A DNA stretch of 64,000 nucleotides from Sphingomonas sp. HITSZ_GF (GTDB lineage Bacteria > Pseudomonadota > Alphaproteobacteria > Sphingomonadales > Sphingomonadaceae), in NCBI RefSeq assembly GCF_029543155.1, contig NZ_JARQXA010000002.1, positions 496,001-560,000 of the forward strand. The letters run 5' to 3'. The number at the start of each line of letters is the position of its first letter. Positions within the stretch are counted from its first letter, which is position 1. Of the stretch, positions 9,426 to 18,442 are shown piece by piece. The notes under the pieces are model-generated. The model searched no databases, had not been told where the DNA came from, and saw nothing but the letters and a program-made list of their open reading frames with translations. Both the position numbers and the translations under genes were made by a program.

Positions 9426-9905
9426 ATGTATGCGCGCGACCATGGTGTGATCGCAACGCCCATCGGCTCGATCCGGGTGGAGGGCGACGACACGCAGCTG
9501 TTTTCGGTGCGGATCGGCGAGGCCGCTCTCCCCGCGCCTGGCAGCGCCGTCACCGTCCGCGCCGCACTCGCCCAGCTCGAAGCCTGGTTCGCGGGCGCAC
9601 GACGGGATTTCGACGTGCCGCTCGCGTTGATGCCGACTTCACGTGGAACAGAGCTGCGTGCCGCAATGATCGGCATCGGCTATGGCGAGACGCTGAGCTA
9701 TGGCGAACTCGCGCGACGAACGGGATCGAGCGCGCGTGCGATCGGCCAGCTTTGCGCACGCAACCCCTTCCCCATCCTTGTCCCGTGCCACCGGGTGCTG
9801 GCGGAGGGTGCGCGCCTGGGCAATTATTCGGGCGGCGACGGGCCCAAGACCAAATCCTGGCTGCTCGAGCATGAGCGCCGCCTATCCGGAAGGACATTGT
9901 TATGA
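9426..9905 (+). CDS. ogt: methylated-DNA--[protein]-cysteine S-methyltransferase
   Basis: Suicide DNA repair protein that takes alkyl groups from O6-alkylguanine. The 159-residue protein has the active-site motif PCHRVL with the acceptor cysteine near residue 121, the helix-turn-helix segment SYGELARRTGSSARAIGQL, and the downstream LGNYSGG motif. Length matches Ogt-type proteins. It overlaps the start of the next gene by 4 bp. A degenerate parS-like sequence lies inside the gene at 9635-9650. Confidence 0.94.
   Translation: MYARDHGVIATPIGSIRVEGDDTQLFSVRIGEAALPAPGSAVTVRAALAQLEAWFAGARRDFDVPLALMPTSRGTELRAAMIGIGYGETLSYGELARRTGSSARAIGQLCARNPFPILVPCHRVLAEGARLGNYSGGDGPKTKSWLLEHERRLSGRTLL
9635..9650. 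promoter_or_regulatory. degenerate parS-like site in ogt
   Basis: GACTTCACGTGGAACA keeps the CACGTG centre and the right half-site, but has three changes against the consensus. It may be a weak ParB site or chance. Confidence 0.35.
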
Positions 9906-10603
9906 GCGAGATGATCAGCGTCGACACGATCGATGGCAGCGGCAGCTTCCAGGCCTATGTCGCCCGGCCCGAGGGCACGCCCAGGGCCGCGGTGATCGTG
10001 ATCCAGGAGATCTTCGGCGTGAACCCGGGTATCCGCCAGAAGTGCGACGACTGGGCAGCCAAGGGCTATCTGAGCCTGGCCCCCGACCTGTTCTGGCGGC
10101 TCGAGCCCGGCATCCAGCTCGATGCCGATGTGCCCGAGCAGTTCGAGCAGGCGCTGGGGCTGATGGGCAAGTTCAACCAGGATGCCGGCGTTCGCGACAT
10201 TGAGGCGACGATCAAGGCGGCGCGCAAGCTGCTAGGTGACGGCGGCAAGGTCGGCGTGGTCGGCTTCTGCCTAGGCGGCCGCCTGGCGTTCATGACCGCG
10301 ACGCGGACCGACAGCGATGCCAGCGTCGGCTATTACGGCGTCGGCATCGACAATCTGCTCGGCGAGAAGCACGGCATCGCGCGCCCGGTGCTGCTCCATA
10401 TCCCGCAAGCGGATCACTTCGTCAGCCCCGAGGCGCAGGCGGCGATGCACGAAGGGCTGGAAGATCACCCCAAGGTGACCTTGTTCGACTATGCCGGCGA
10501 GGACCATGGCTTCGCCGACACCTTCGGCAAGCGCCGCTCGGACGAATCGGCCAAGCTGGCTGATGCGCGAACGGCCGAGTTCTTTGCGAAGAACCTCGGG
10601 TAA
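9902..10603 (+). CDS. dienelactone hydrolase family protein
   Basis: Cytoplasmic alpha/beta hydrolase of 233 residues. The nucleophile elbow is GFCLGG with cysteine near residue 122, as in carboxymethylenebutenolidase, and the histidine lies in EDHGFAD near the C-terminus. The conserved IQEIFGVNPGIRQ segment is also present. No aromatic-degradation genes are nearby, so the natural substrate is unclear and the name should stay at family level. It overlaps ogt by 4 bp and ends at a strong hairpin shared with the convergent terC gene. Confidence 0.9.
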   Translation: MSEMISVDTIDGSGSFQAYVARPEGTPRAAVIVIQEIFGVNPGIRQKCDDWAAKGYLSLAPDLFWRLEPGIQLDADVPEQFEQALGLMGKFNQDAGVRDIEATIKAARKLLGDGGKVGVVGFCLGGRLAFMTATRTDSDASVGYYGVGIDNLLGEKHGIARPVLLHIPQADHFVSPEAQAAMHEGLEDHPKVTLFDYAGEDHGFADTFGKRRSDESAKLADARTAEFFAKNLG

Positions 10604-10615
10604 GATTTTGAAGTT

Positions 10616-10645
10616 GCGGCTCCCTGGAGAACTCCGGGGAGCTGC
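10616..10645. terminator. hairpin between convergent genes
   Basis: Two 14-bp arms with two mismatches, separated by AA, fill the gap between the hydrolase and the convergent TerC gene. A short T-rich stretch is lacking, so it may act as a bidirectional stem-loop block or RNA 3'-end protector rather than a classical terminator. Confidence 0.6.
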
Positions 10646-10653
10646 CTATCCAA

Positions 10654-11355
10654 TCAGAAGAAGCTGACGATTCCCGCAGTCTCGGGCGTGCCGACCCAGC
10701 CCTCGTAGATCATGCGCACGGCGACGAAGACGATCACTGCCAGGCCGATATAGGCGATCCAATGGTGGCGGTTGATCAGGCGGGCGATGAGATTGGCGGC
10801 CAGGCCCATCAGCGCGACCGAAAGCAGCAGGCCGACGACGAGGATGCCCGGATGCTCGCGCGCGGCGCCGGCGACGCCGAGGACATTGTCGAGGCTCATC
10901 GAGACGTCGGCGACTGCGACCGCCCAGGCGGCGGCGGCAAAGCTCTTGGCGGGCTTCAGGCCCGATTCGACCAGGTTCTCATGGTCGTTCCCCTCGCGGA
11001 TCTCGCGCCAGAACTTCCAGCTCACCCAGAGCAGGAGCAGGCCGCCGGCGAAGATCAGCCCGACGATCCCCATCAGCCAACTGACGACGAGTGCGAAGGC
11101 GATGCGCAGCACCAGCGCGGCGCCGATGCCGATCAGGATGACCTTGCGTCGCTGGTCCGCCGGCAGCCCCGCCGCGAGCGCCCCGACGACGATCGCATTG
11201 TCGCCCGCCAGCACCAGGTCGATCATCAGCACAGAACCGAAGGCGGCAAGCGCCGCAGGCTCGGTGATGTTCGAGAAATCCGCGACGATATGGTTCCAGA
11301 TGTCGAGCGGGGAACCGATGCCGGCCGCGGCGGCGCTGAGGAGCATGTCGAGCAT
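10654..11355 (-). CDS. TerC/YkoY family integral membrane protein
   Basis: A 233-residue membrane protein with about seven hydrophobic segments and the two family signature motifs DLVLAGDNAIVVG and DVSMSLDNVLGVAG, whose acidic residues are thought to bind metal. TerC family proteins are linked to manganese export and metalation of exported enzymes. No tellurite-resistance (ter) genes are nearby, so the housekeeping metal-export role is more likely. The start at 11355 has a second in-frame ATG three codons later. A repeat-rich gap separates it from rho. Confidence 0.88.
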   Translation of the reverse strand: MLDMLLSAAAAGIGSPLDIWNHIVADFSNITEPAALAAFGSVLMIDLVLAGDNAIVVGALAAGLPADQRRKVILIGIGAALVLRIAFALVVSWLMGIVGLIFAGGLLLLWVSWKFWREIREGNDHENLVESGLKPAKSFAAAAWAVAVADVSMSLDNVLGVAGAAREHPGILVVGLLLSVALMGLAANLIARLINRHHWIAYIGLAVIVFVAVRMIYEGWVGTPETAGIVSFF

Positions 11356-11391
11356 CGCCTAGCCGTAGCGCGGTGGTGGCGGCATGCAAGT

Positions 11392-11524
11392 GCTCCCCTC
11401 CCTGCAAGGAAGGGGTTGGGGATGAGTGGATTACTCGCGATACGGAAAGGCCCGGCAATACGGCTACCGTATGCCAGGCCCTGACCCACCCCTCGATCCC
11501 CTCCCTTCCAGGGAGGGGAAGCGG
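11392..11524. repeat. GC-rich dispersed inverted repeat between terC and rho
   Basis: C-rich and G-rich arms (11392-11422 and 11484-11524) containing variants of CCCCTCCCTGCAAGGAAGGGG face each other around about 60 bp of unrelated sequence. The same family recurs at 55496-55599 and 59092-59222. The element ends three bases before the rho stop codon and so sits in the 3' untranslated region of rho. Confidence 0.75.
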
Positions 11525-11526
11525 GA

Positions 11527-12783
<1,257 letters not shown>

Positions 12784-13008
12784 TGGGAGTCCGGCTGCTT
12801 GGATGCGGGGGAGAGCGTCGGTCGGCGGTAAGGTCGCGCGCGAATAACGATGCCTGGAGGAGGGATGCTCCGGTGTCCCGGGGCACAGAGCGGAATTAGG
12901 AGTGGCCCCCACCCAAGTCAACCGGTCTTGGCGGTCTGGGATGCGCTTTTGCGACAGTTTTCAAGTTGCGGGCGACCACCCGTTTGCCGCAACAAAATTA
13001 CCCGCGTT

Positions 13009-13461
13009 TCAGAAGGGCTTCACTACCGCCAGGATGACCACCAGGATCACCGCCAGCGCCGGTACCTCGCCGAGCATCCGCAGCCGCCGTGCAGGGATCG
13101 CGCCCTCGCCTTTCGCCAGCTTCTTCGAATAGCCGACCGCCCAGCCCTGATAGCCCGAAAGCAGGAAGACGATTGCCAGCTTGGCATGGAGCCAGCCCAG
13201 CCCGGCCCCGCCCTCGAACAGCCCGAGATTGGCGGCGAGCACCAGGCCGAGCAGCCAGACGATTCCGATCGAGGGCATCAGGATCATCTTGCGCAGCAGC
13301 GCCTCGCGCTTCTCCCAGGCGGTCGCTTCGGGCGTGCCCAGCGATTCCTGGTGATGGACGAGATAGCGCGGCAGCAGGAACAGGCCCGCCATCCAGAAGA
13401 TGACGAAGATGATGTGGAACGCCTTGACCCACAGATAGGCGCCACCGAGGAAACCTGTCAT
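13009..13461 (-). CDS. hemJ: protoporphyrinogen oxidase HemJ
   Basis: Membrane heme-biosynthesis enzyme that oxidises protoporphyrinogen IX to protoporphyrin IX. The 150-residue protein has about four membrane segments, begins with MTGFLGGAYLWVKAFHII, whose histidine is conserved in the family, and contains FWMAGLFLLPRYLVHH and a late RMLGEVPAL segment. It lies 31 bp downstream of hemE, so two steps of heme synthesis are adjacent. The CopD superfamily is related, but length and context favour HemJ. Confidence 0.9.
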   Translation of the reverse strand: MTGFLGGAYLWVKAFHIIFVIFWMAGLFLLPRYLVHHQESLGTPEATAWEKREALLRKMILMPSIGIVWLLGLVLAANLGLFEGGAGLGWLHAKLAIVFLLSGYQGWAVGYSKKLAKGEGAIPARRLRMLGEVPALAVILVVILAVVKPF

Positions 13462-13492
13462 GCTCGCCTCCGCTCGCGGGCCGCCATGGTAG

Positions 13493-14515
13493 CTACCCCC
13501 TGATCCGCGCCAGCAGCTGCTCGACATGCGCGATCGGCGTGTCCTGCTGGATGCCGTGGCCGAGATTGAACACATGCGGGCGGCTTGCAAAGGCCGAAAG
13601 GATCCGGTCGACCGCGCGATCGAGCGTCTCGCCGCCGGCGATCAGCGCAAGCGGATCGAGATTGCCCTGCACCGGCATCCCCTCGGGCAGTACTGCGTTG
13701 GCCCAGGCGGGATCGACGGTCTCGTCGAGCCCCAGCGCATCCACCCCGGTCTCGCGCGCATAGGCGGGCAGCTTGCCGCCGGCGCCCTTGGGGAAGCCGA
13801 TCACCGGCGCCTTGTCCTTCATCGCGGCGGCGATCCGCGCGGTCGGTGCGATCACCCAGCGCTCGAACTGCTCCGGCGACAGGCTGCCGGCCCAGCTGTC
13901 GAACAGCTGCACCGCCTCGACGCCGGCATCGATCTGGTTCGCGAGATAGTCGATCGTGCAATCGGCGATGCGATCGACCAGCGCCTGCATCAGCCCGGGA
14001 TCGGCATAGGCGAGCCGCCGCGCCTCGGCCTGCTCGCGGCTACCCTGGCCGGCGATCATATAGGTGGCGACGGTCCAGGGGCTGCCTGCAAAGCCCAGGA
14101 AGGTCACGTTCGGGTCGAGGGTGGCCCGCACCTGCCGGACGGTCGCATAGACCGGCTGCAGGGCCTCAGGGCGCGATTCAAGCAGGTCCAGCACGTCGCG
14201 GGCCTGGACCACCGGGGCGAGGCGCGGGCCTTCGCCGGTCTCGAACCACAGCCTCTGGCCGAGCGCCATCGGCACCATCAGGATGTCGGAGAACAGGATC
14301 GCCCCGTCCATGCCGAAGCGGCGGATCGGCTGGAGCGTGATCTCCGCCGCGGCTTCGGGATCGAGCGCGAGTTCGAGGAAGCCGCCCTTCTCCGCCCGCA
14401 GCGCGCGATATTCGGGGAGATAGCGCCCGGCCTGGCGCATCAGCCAGACGGGGGGAATCTCCTGTCGAACGCCCTTCAGCGTGGCGAGCAGCGGCTTGGC
14501 TTGCGGGTCGGTCAG
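13493..14515 (-). CDS. hemE: uroporphyrinogen decarboxylase HemE, probable CTG start
   Basis: Decarboxylates uroporphyrinogen III to coproporphyrinogen III in heme synthesis. The conserved WLMRQAGRYLPEYRALR segment near the N-terminus and the FAGSPWTVATYMI segment identify it. The first in-frame ATG (14440) falls inside this conserved motif and would remove the essential N-terminus. Reading upstream gives TDPQAKPLLATLKGVRQ with no ATG, GTG or TTG; the only fitting initiator is CTG at 14515, eight bases after AGGA. That gives 340 residues, normal for HemE. The gene starts at the edge of oriC, so its promoter lies inside the origin. Confidence 0.9.
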   Translation of the reverse strand: MTDPQAKPLLATLKGVRQEIPPVWLMRQAGRYLPEYRALRAEKGGFLELALDPEAAAEITLQPIRRFGMDGAILFSDILMVPMALGQRLWFETGEGPRLAPVVQARDVLDLLESRPEALQPVYATVRQVRATLDPNVTFLGFAGSPWTVATYMIAGQGSREQAEARRLAYADPGLMQALVDRIADCTIDYLANQIDAGVEAVQLFDSWAGSLSPEQFERWVIAPTARIAAAMKDKAPVIGFPKGAGGKLPAYARETGVDALGLDETVDPAWANAVLPEGMPVQGNLDPLALIAGGETLDRAVDRILSAFASRPHVFNLGHGIQQDTPIAHVEQLLARIRG

Positions 14516-14820
14516 GGCCTGGATCCTAAAACTATAAAGAATGAATCTAGAGATTGTTGGAGTCTGTTGGCGCGTGAAAGCCGGGGCTTATCCACGCGTC
14601 CGCCACTTTGCCAACAGATTGACTCCCACAGCCCCGCTCGAGTCCTCGGATTCGCGGCTTCCATCCCCGTTTTCAACAGGCTGTGGATCGGAACGACAAG
14701 CTGGGGATGCGGTTGTGGAAGAATCACGAGCCGGAGTCATCAAACTGACCCGATTGGTTCGTGCGCCCGGTTGCGCTACTGGCTGTGGGACATGTTATCC
14801 ACAGATCCATCCCATATGTG
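14516..14820. other. chromosomal replication origin (oriC), predicted
   Basis: A 305-bp non-coding gap between divergent hemE and the PPSR kinase gene. It has an AT-rich stretch near 14526-14560, a perfect DnaA box TTATCCACA at 14795-14803, single-mismatch boxes TTATCCACG at 14588-14596 and TGTGGATCG at 14682-14690, a weaker one near 14714-14722, a 9-bp inverted repeat (14563-14571 with 14610-14618), and six GANTC sites (14543, 14621, 14640, 14649, 14721, 14734). Caulobacter places its origin next to hemE with the same right-hand gene order. The parABS locus is 7-9 kb away. Confidence 0.85.
14795..14803 (+). promoter_or_regulatory. perfect DnaA box
   Basis: TTATCCACA matches the consensus high-affinity DnaA box. 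It lies 17 bp before the start codon of the PPSR gene, so DnaA bound here could affect both initiation and transcription of that gene. Confidence 0.8.
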
Positions 14821-15642
14821 ATGCGGCTCCACCTGCACCTCCTCTCCGACTCCACCGGCGAGACGCTGGAGAACATCGCCAAGGCGGCGCTCGCCCAATA
14901 TGACGATGTCGAGACGCTGCGCCATTTCTGGCCGATGGTGCGCAGCGAAGCGCATCTCGAGCGGATCCTCCAGGAGATCGCGCAGAACCCCGGGCTGGTG
15001 CTGTTCACGCTGGTGAACCCCGAGACGCGCCGCACGCTCGAGAGCCGCTGCCGCGCGATGGGCCTGCCGGCGATCGCGCCGCTCGATCCGGTCAACCATG
15101 CGCTGTCGAACCTGCTCGGCCAGGAAGCCAAGGCGCGGCCCGGTCGCCAGCATACCCTCGATGCCGCCTATTTCGCCCGCGTCGACGCGATCCAGTTCAC
15201 CATCGCGCATGACGACGGGCTGCTCGCCGAGGATTGGGAAGAAGCAGACATATTGCTCGCCGGCGTCTCGCGCTCGTCGAAGACGCCGACCTCGATCTAT
15301 CTGGCGAACCGCGGCTACAAGACCGCCAATATCCCGATCGTGGTCGAATCGCCGCCGCCGCCCGAGCTGTTTGGCCTCAAGCATCCGCTGATCGTCGGCC
15401 TCACCACCAGCGCCGACCGGCTGATCCAGATCCGCCGCAACCGCCTGCTCTCGCTCAACCAGGCGACCGAGACCAGCTATGTCGAGCAGGATGCGGTCAA
15501 CCGCGAGGTCGCCTATGCGCGGCGGATGTTCGCCGACAATGGCTGGCCGGTGATCGACGTGACGCGCCGCTCGATCGAGGAAACCGCGGCGGCGATCATC
15601 CAGCTCTGCAACGAGCGCACATTGGAAAAGGGCGGACAGTGA
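14821..15642 (+). CDS. pyruvate, phosphate dikinase regulatory protein (PPSR/DUF299)
   Basis: Bifunctional ADP-dependent kinase and Pi-dependent pyrophosphorylase that switches PEP synthase or pyruvate phosphate dikinase. The 273-residue protein begins MRLHLHLLSDSTGETLENIA and contains the phosphate-binding loop GVSRSSKTPTSIYLANRGYK. The open frame extends 60 bp upstream, but the family N-terminus starts at the ATG at 14821, directly beside oriC. No PpsA or PpdK gene is in the window. It overlaps maf by 4 bp (GTGA) and leads the rightward operon. Confidence 0.94.
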   Translation: MRLHLHLLSDSTGETLENIAKAALAQYDDVETLRHFWPMVRSEAHLERILQEIAQNPGLVLFTLVNPETRRTLESRCRAMGLPAIAPLDPVNHALSNLLGQEAKARPGRQHTLDAAYFARVDAIQFTIAHDDGLLAEDWEEADILLAGVSRSSKTPTSIYLANRGYKTANIPIVVESPPPPELFGLKHPLIVGLTTSADRLIQIRRNRLLSLNQATETSYVEQDAVNREVAYARRMFADNGWPVIDVTRRSIEETAAAIIQLCNERTLEKGGQ

Positions 15643-16235
15643 AACTGGTTCTCGCGTCGCAGAGCGCCTCGCGCCGGGCGATGCTCAACGATGCCGGTGT
15701 GCCGCATGAAGCGGTGACTGCGCAGGTCGACGAAGCTTCCGCCAAGGAGTCGCTGCTCGCCGGCGGCATTTCCCCGCGCGACCTGGCCGATGCGCTGGCC
15801 GAGCTCAAGGCGCTCAAGGTCTCGGGCCTGGTGCCGACTGCGCTGGTGCTGGGCGGGGATTCGCTGGTTGCGCTCGACGACGGGTCGCTGCTCGACAAGC
15901 CCGAGAGTCGCGAACAGGCCGCCGACCATCTCCGCCGGATGTCCGGCAAGACGCATGACATCTACAGCGCCGCAGTGATCGCCGAGGGCGGTCGCGCGGT
16001 GTGGCGCTTTGTCGATCGCGCCAAGCTCCATGTCCGCCCGCTCTCCGAGAAATTCGTCGAGGAATATCTCGATGCGGAATGGCCCGCGATCGCCGGCTGT
16101 GTCGGTTGCTTCCGCATCGAGGGGCCGGGCGTCCAGCTGTTCAGCCGCACCGATGGCAGCCAGTTCACCATTCTCGGCATGCCGCTGCTGCCGATCCTTT
16201 CCTATCTGCGTACGCGGGGGGTTCTGACGTCATGA
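15639..16235 (+). CDS. maf: Maf-like nucleoside triphosphate pyrophosphatase
   Basis: Cleaves modified or noncanonical nucleoside triphosphates; the family is also linked to septum inhibition. The 198-residue protein opens VKLVLASQSASRRAMLNDAG, the conserved S-x-S-x-R-R phosphate loop, and contains LGGDSLVAL and the GCFRIEGPGVQLF segment. It starts at GTG overlapping the PPSR stop, and its own stop overlaps aroE by 4 bp. This order, PPSR-maf-aroE-coaE-dnaQ, is known beside the Caulobacter origin. Confidence 0.93.
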   Translation: MKLVLASQSASRRAMLNDAGVPHEAVTAQVDEASAKESLLAGGISPRDLADALAELKALKVSGLVPTALVLGGDSLVALDDGSLLDKPESREQAADHLRRMSGKTHDIYSAAVIAEGGRAVWRFVDRAKLHVRPLSEKFVEEYLDAEWPAIAGCVGCFRIEGPGVQLFSRTDGSQFTILGMPLLPILSYLRTRGVLTS

Positions 16236-17041
16236 CTGCCTATGCCGAAGTGATCGGCGACCCCATTGCCCAGTCCAAGTCGCCGCTGATCCACGGCTTC
16301 TGGCTGCAGCAGCTCGGCATCGCGGCAGAATATCGGCGCGCGCATGTGAAGCCCGAGGAACTGGCCGGCTATTTCGAGTCGCGAAAGGCCGATCCGGACT
16401 GGCGCGGCTGCAACATCACCTTGCCGCACAAGCAGGCGGCGCTCGAATTCGTCGAGGATCGCGGCGGCGTCCGCGACTCGATCGGCGCGATCAACACCGT
16501 GGTCCGCGCCGAGGATGGCGCGCTGATCGGCACCAACACCGATGCCGGCGGCTTCTATGCGCCGATCGCCGGGCTCGATCTCGACGGCCAGCACGTCGTG
16601 GTGATCGGTGCCGGTGGCGCGGCGCGCGCGATCCTGTTCGCGCTGTCGCGTGTCGGTGTCGGCAAGGTCACCCTGCTCAACCGCAACGTGCTCAAGGGCG
16701 CAGCGCTGCTTTCGAGCTTCGGGATCAAGGGCGAAGCGCTGCCGCTCAATGCCAAGCTGCCGCCGGCCGCACTGCTGGTGAATGCCAGCGCGCTCGGCAT
16801 GGTCGGCCAGCCGCCGCTGGAGATCGATCTGTCGCCGCTGCCCGAGGATGCGGTGGTCTATGACGCAGTCTATGCGCCGCTCGAGACCGATCTGCTCGCC
16901 CAGGCGCGCGACCGCGAACTCGACACGGTCGACGGGCTCGAGATGCTGGTCGGCCAGGCCGCACTTGCCTTCGAACTGTTCTTCGGTGCCGAGCCGCCGC
17001 GCGACCGCGACGACGAGCTGCGCGAGATTCTCCTTCGGTGA
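16232..17041 (+). CDS. aroE: shikimate dehydrogenase
   Basis: NADPH-dependent reduction of 3-dehydroshikimate to shikimate in aromatic amino acid synthesis. The 269-residue protein has the substrate-binding start VIGDPIAQSKSPLIHGFW, the catalytic NITLPHK lysine, the NTDAGGF segment, the nucleotide-binding GAGGAARAI loop and a late GLEMLVGQA segment. ATG at 16232 overlaps the maf stop. An earlier frame opening at 16001 belongs to the overlap with maf and is not used. Confidence 0.96.
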   Translation: MTAYAEVIGDPIAQSKSPLIHGFWLQQLGIAAEYRRAHVKPEELAGYFESRKADPDWRGCNITLPHKQAALEFVEDRGGVRDSIGAINTVVRAEDGALIGTNTDAGGFYAPIAGLDLDGQHVVVIGAGGAARAILFALSRVGVGKVTLLNRNVLKGAALLSSFGIKGEALPLNAKLPPAALLVNASALGMVGQPPLEIDLSPLPEDAVVYDAVYAPLETDLLAQARDRELDTVDGLEMLVGQAALAFELFFGAEPPRDRDDELREILLR

Positions 17042-17078
17042 TTATCCCCAGCGTCATACCTCCATACGGGAGGGGTAT

Positions 17079-17672
17079 TTGATCACCCTGGGCCTCACCG
17101 GGTCGATCGGCATGGGCAAGTCGACCGTGGCGGCGATGTTCGCCGAAGCCGGCGTGCCGGTGTTCGACGCCGATGCCGAGGTGCACAAGCTCCAGGGGCC
17201 GGACGGCGCCGCCGTCGCCGCAATCGAAGCCGAGTTTCCGGACACGACCAGCGATCTCGGCGTCAACCGCACGCTGCTGCGCGAGGCGGTGATGGCCGAT
17301 CCCACGGCCTTTGCGCGGCTGGAGGCGATCCTGCATCCGGCGGTGGCGGACAAGCGTGAAGCCTTTCTGCGGGCGAATCGCGCCGCGCCGCTCGTGGTGC
17401 TCGACGTGCCCTTGCTGTTCGAGGCAGGCGGTTGGCGCCATGTCGACAGGATCGCAGTGGTTTCCGCATCCGCCGAGGTCCAGCGCGCCCGGGTGCTGGC
17501 GCGGCCGGGCATGACCGCGGCGCGATTCGAGGCGATCCTCGCGCGCCAGCTGCCCGACTCGGAAAAGCGGGCCCGGGCGGACTTCGTCATCCCCACCGGC
17601 GGCACGCTGGAGGAGACGCGCGCGGTGGTGCGCGATGTCATCGCTTGCCTCCGGGACCAAGCGGGAGGATAA
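17079..17672 (+). CDS. coaE: dephospho-CoA kinase
   Basis: Last step of coenzyme A synthesis: phosphorylates dephospho-CoA. The 197-residue protein begins at TTG, giving MITLGLTGSIGMGKSTVAAM with the Walker A loop at residues 7-15, then VFDADAEVHKL and VLDVPLLFEAGG. The TTG has a strong GGAGG five bases upstream, and no ATG lies before the P-loop, so the start is well supported. It follows aroE by 37 bp and precedes dnaQ by 7 bp in the same operon. Confidence 0.95.
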   Translation: MITLGLTGSIGMGKSTVAAMFAEAGVPVFDADAEVHKLQGPDGAAVAAIEAEFPDTTSDLGVNRTLLREAVMADPTAFARLEAILHPAVADKREAFLRANRAAPLVVLDVPLLFEAGGWRHVDRIAVVSASAEVQRARVLARPGMTAARFEAILARQLPDSEKRARADFVIPTGGTLEETRAVVRDVIACLRDQAGG

Positions 17673-17679
17673 GGTCGCA

Positions 17680-18372
17680 ATGCGTGAAATCGTGTTCGAC
17701 ACCGAAACCACCGGGCTCAGCTTCTCGGGTGGTGACCGGCTGGTCGAGATCGGCTGTGTCGAGCTGGTCAACCGGGTGATGACCGGGCGCACCTACCACG
17801 CCTATATCAATCCCCAGCGGCCGATGCCGATCGAGGCGTTCAACGTCCATGGCCTGTCGGACGTTTTCCTGTCGGACAAGCCGCTGTTCGAGGACGTCGT
17901 CGAGGGCATGCTCGAATTCATCGGCGACAGCCCGATGATCGCGCACAACGCCAATTTCGACTTCGGCTTCATCAATGGCGAGCTGATCCGCAGCGGCCGG
18001 CCGATCGTCGAGCTGACCCGCATGGTCGATACGCTGGCGATCGCCCGGGTGAAGCATCCCGGCGCCAAGCACACGCTCGATGCGCTCTGCACCCGCTACG
18101 GCATCGATCTCACCCAGCGCACGCTGCACGGCGCGCTGATCGATGCCTCGCTGCTGGCGCAGGTCTATGTCGAGCTGACCGGCGGTCGGCAGATTACCTT
18201 GGGGCTGGCGGTGGACGCGCCAGTCGTCCGCGAGACGGTGGCCGAAGCCCCGACGCGGGTACATGTGCGTCCCGCGCGACAGTTTGCGCCGAGCGCGGCG
18301 GAACTTGAGCGCCACGCAGCCTTTCTCTCTAAGATGGAGGAGCCGCTCTGGGGCGCCGCCGCAGCCAGTTGA
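17680..18372 (+). CDS. dnaQ: DNA polymerase III subunit epsilon
   Basis: Proofreading 3'-5' exonuclease of the replicative polymerase. The 230-residue protein has all DEDDh motifs: FDTETTGLS near the N-terminus, AHNANFDFGFINGEL in the middle, and LHGALIDASLLAQVY with the catalytic histidine and aspartate. A C-terminal tail after residue 180 would bind the polymerase core. ATG at 17680 follows a GGGAGGA ribosome-binding site; the frame continues upstream but that part overlaps coaE. Confidence 0.96.
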   Translation: MREIVFDTETTGLSFSGGDRLVEIGCVELVNRVMTGRTYHAYINPQRPMPIEAFNVHGLSDVFLSDKPLFEDVVEGMLEFIGDSPMIAHNANFDFGFINGELIRSGRPIVELTRMVDTLAIARVKHPGAKHTLDALCTRYGIDLTQRTLHGALIDASLLAQVYVELTGGRQITLGLAVDAPVVRETVAEAPTRVHVRPARQFAPSAAELERHAAFLSKMEEPLWGAAAAS

Positions 18373-18442
18373 TCCCGGTTGACCGGGGTCAAAGGGCTGG
18401 GACCTCGCCCCAGCTAACGTCCTCGTAAAAGCGGAGGTGAAG

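Noticed and set aside
14784..14792. TGTGGGACA as an extra DnaA box
   Set aside because: Several mismatches from TGTGGATAA; too weak to count.
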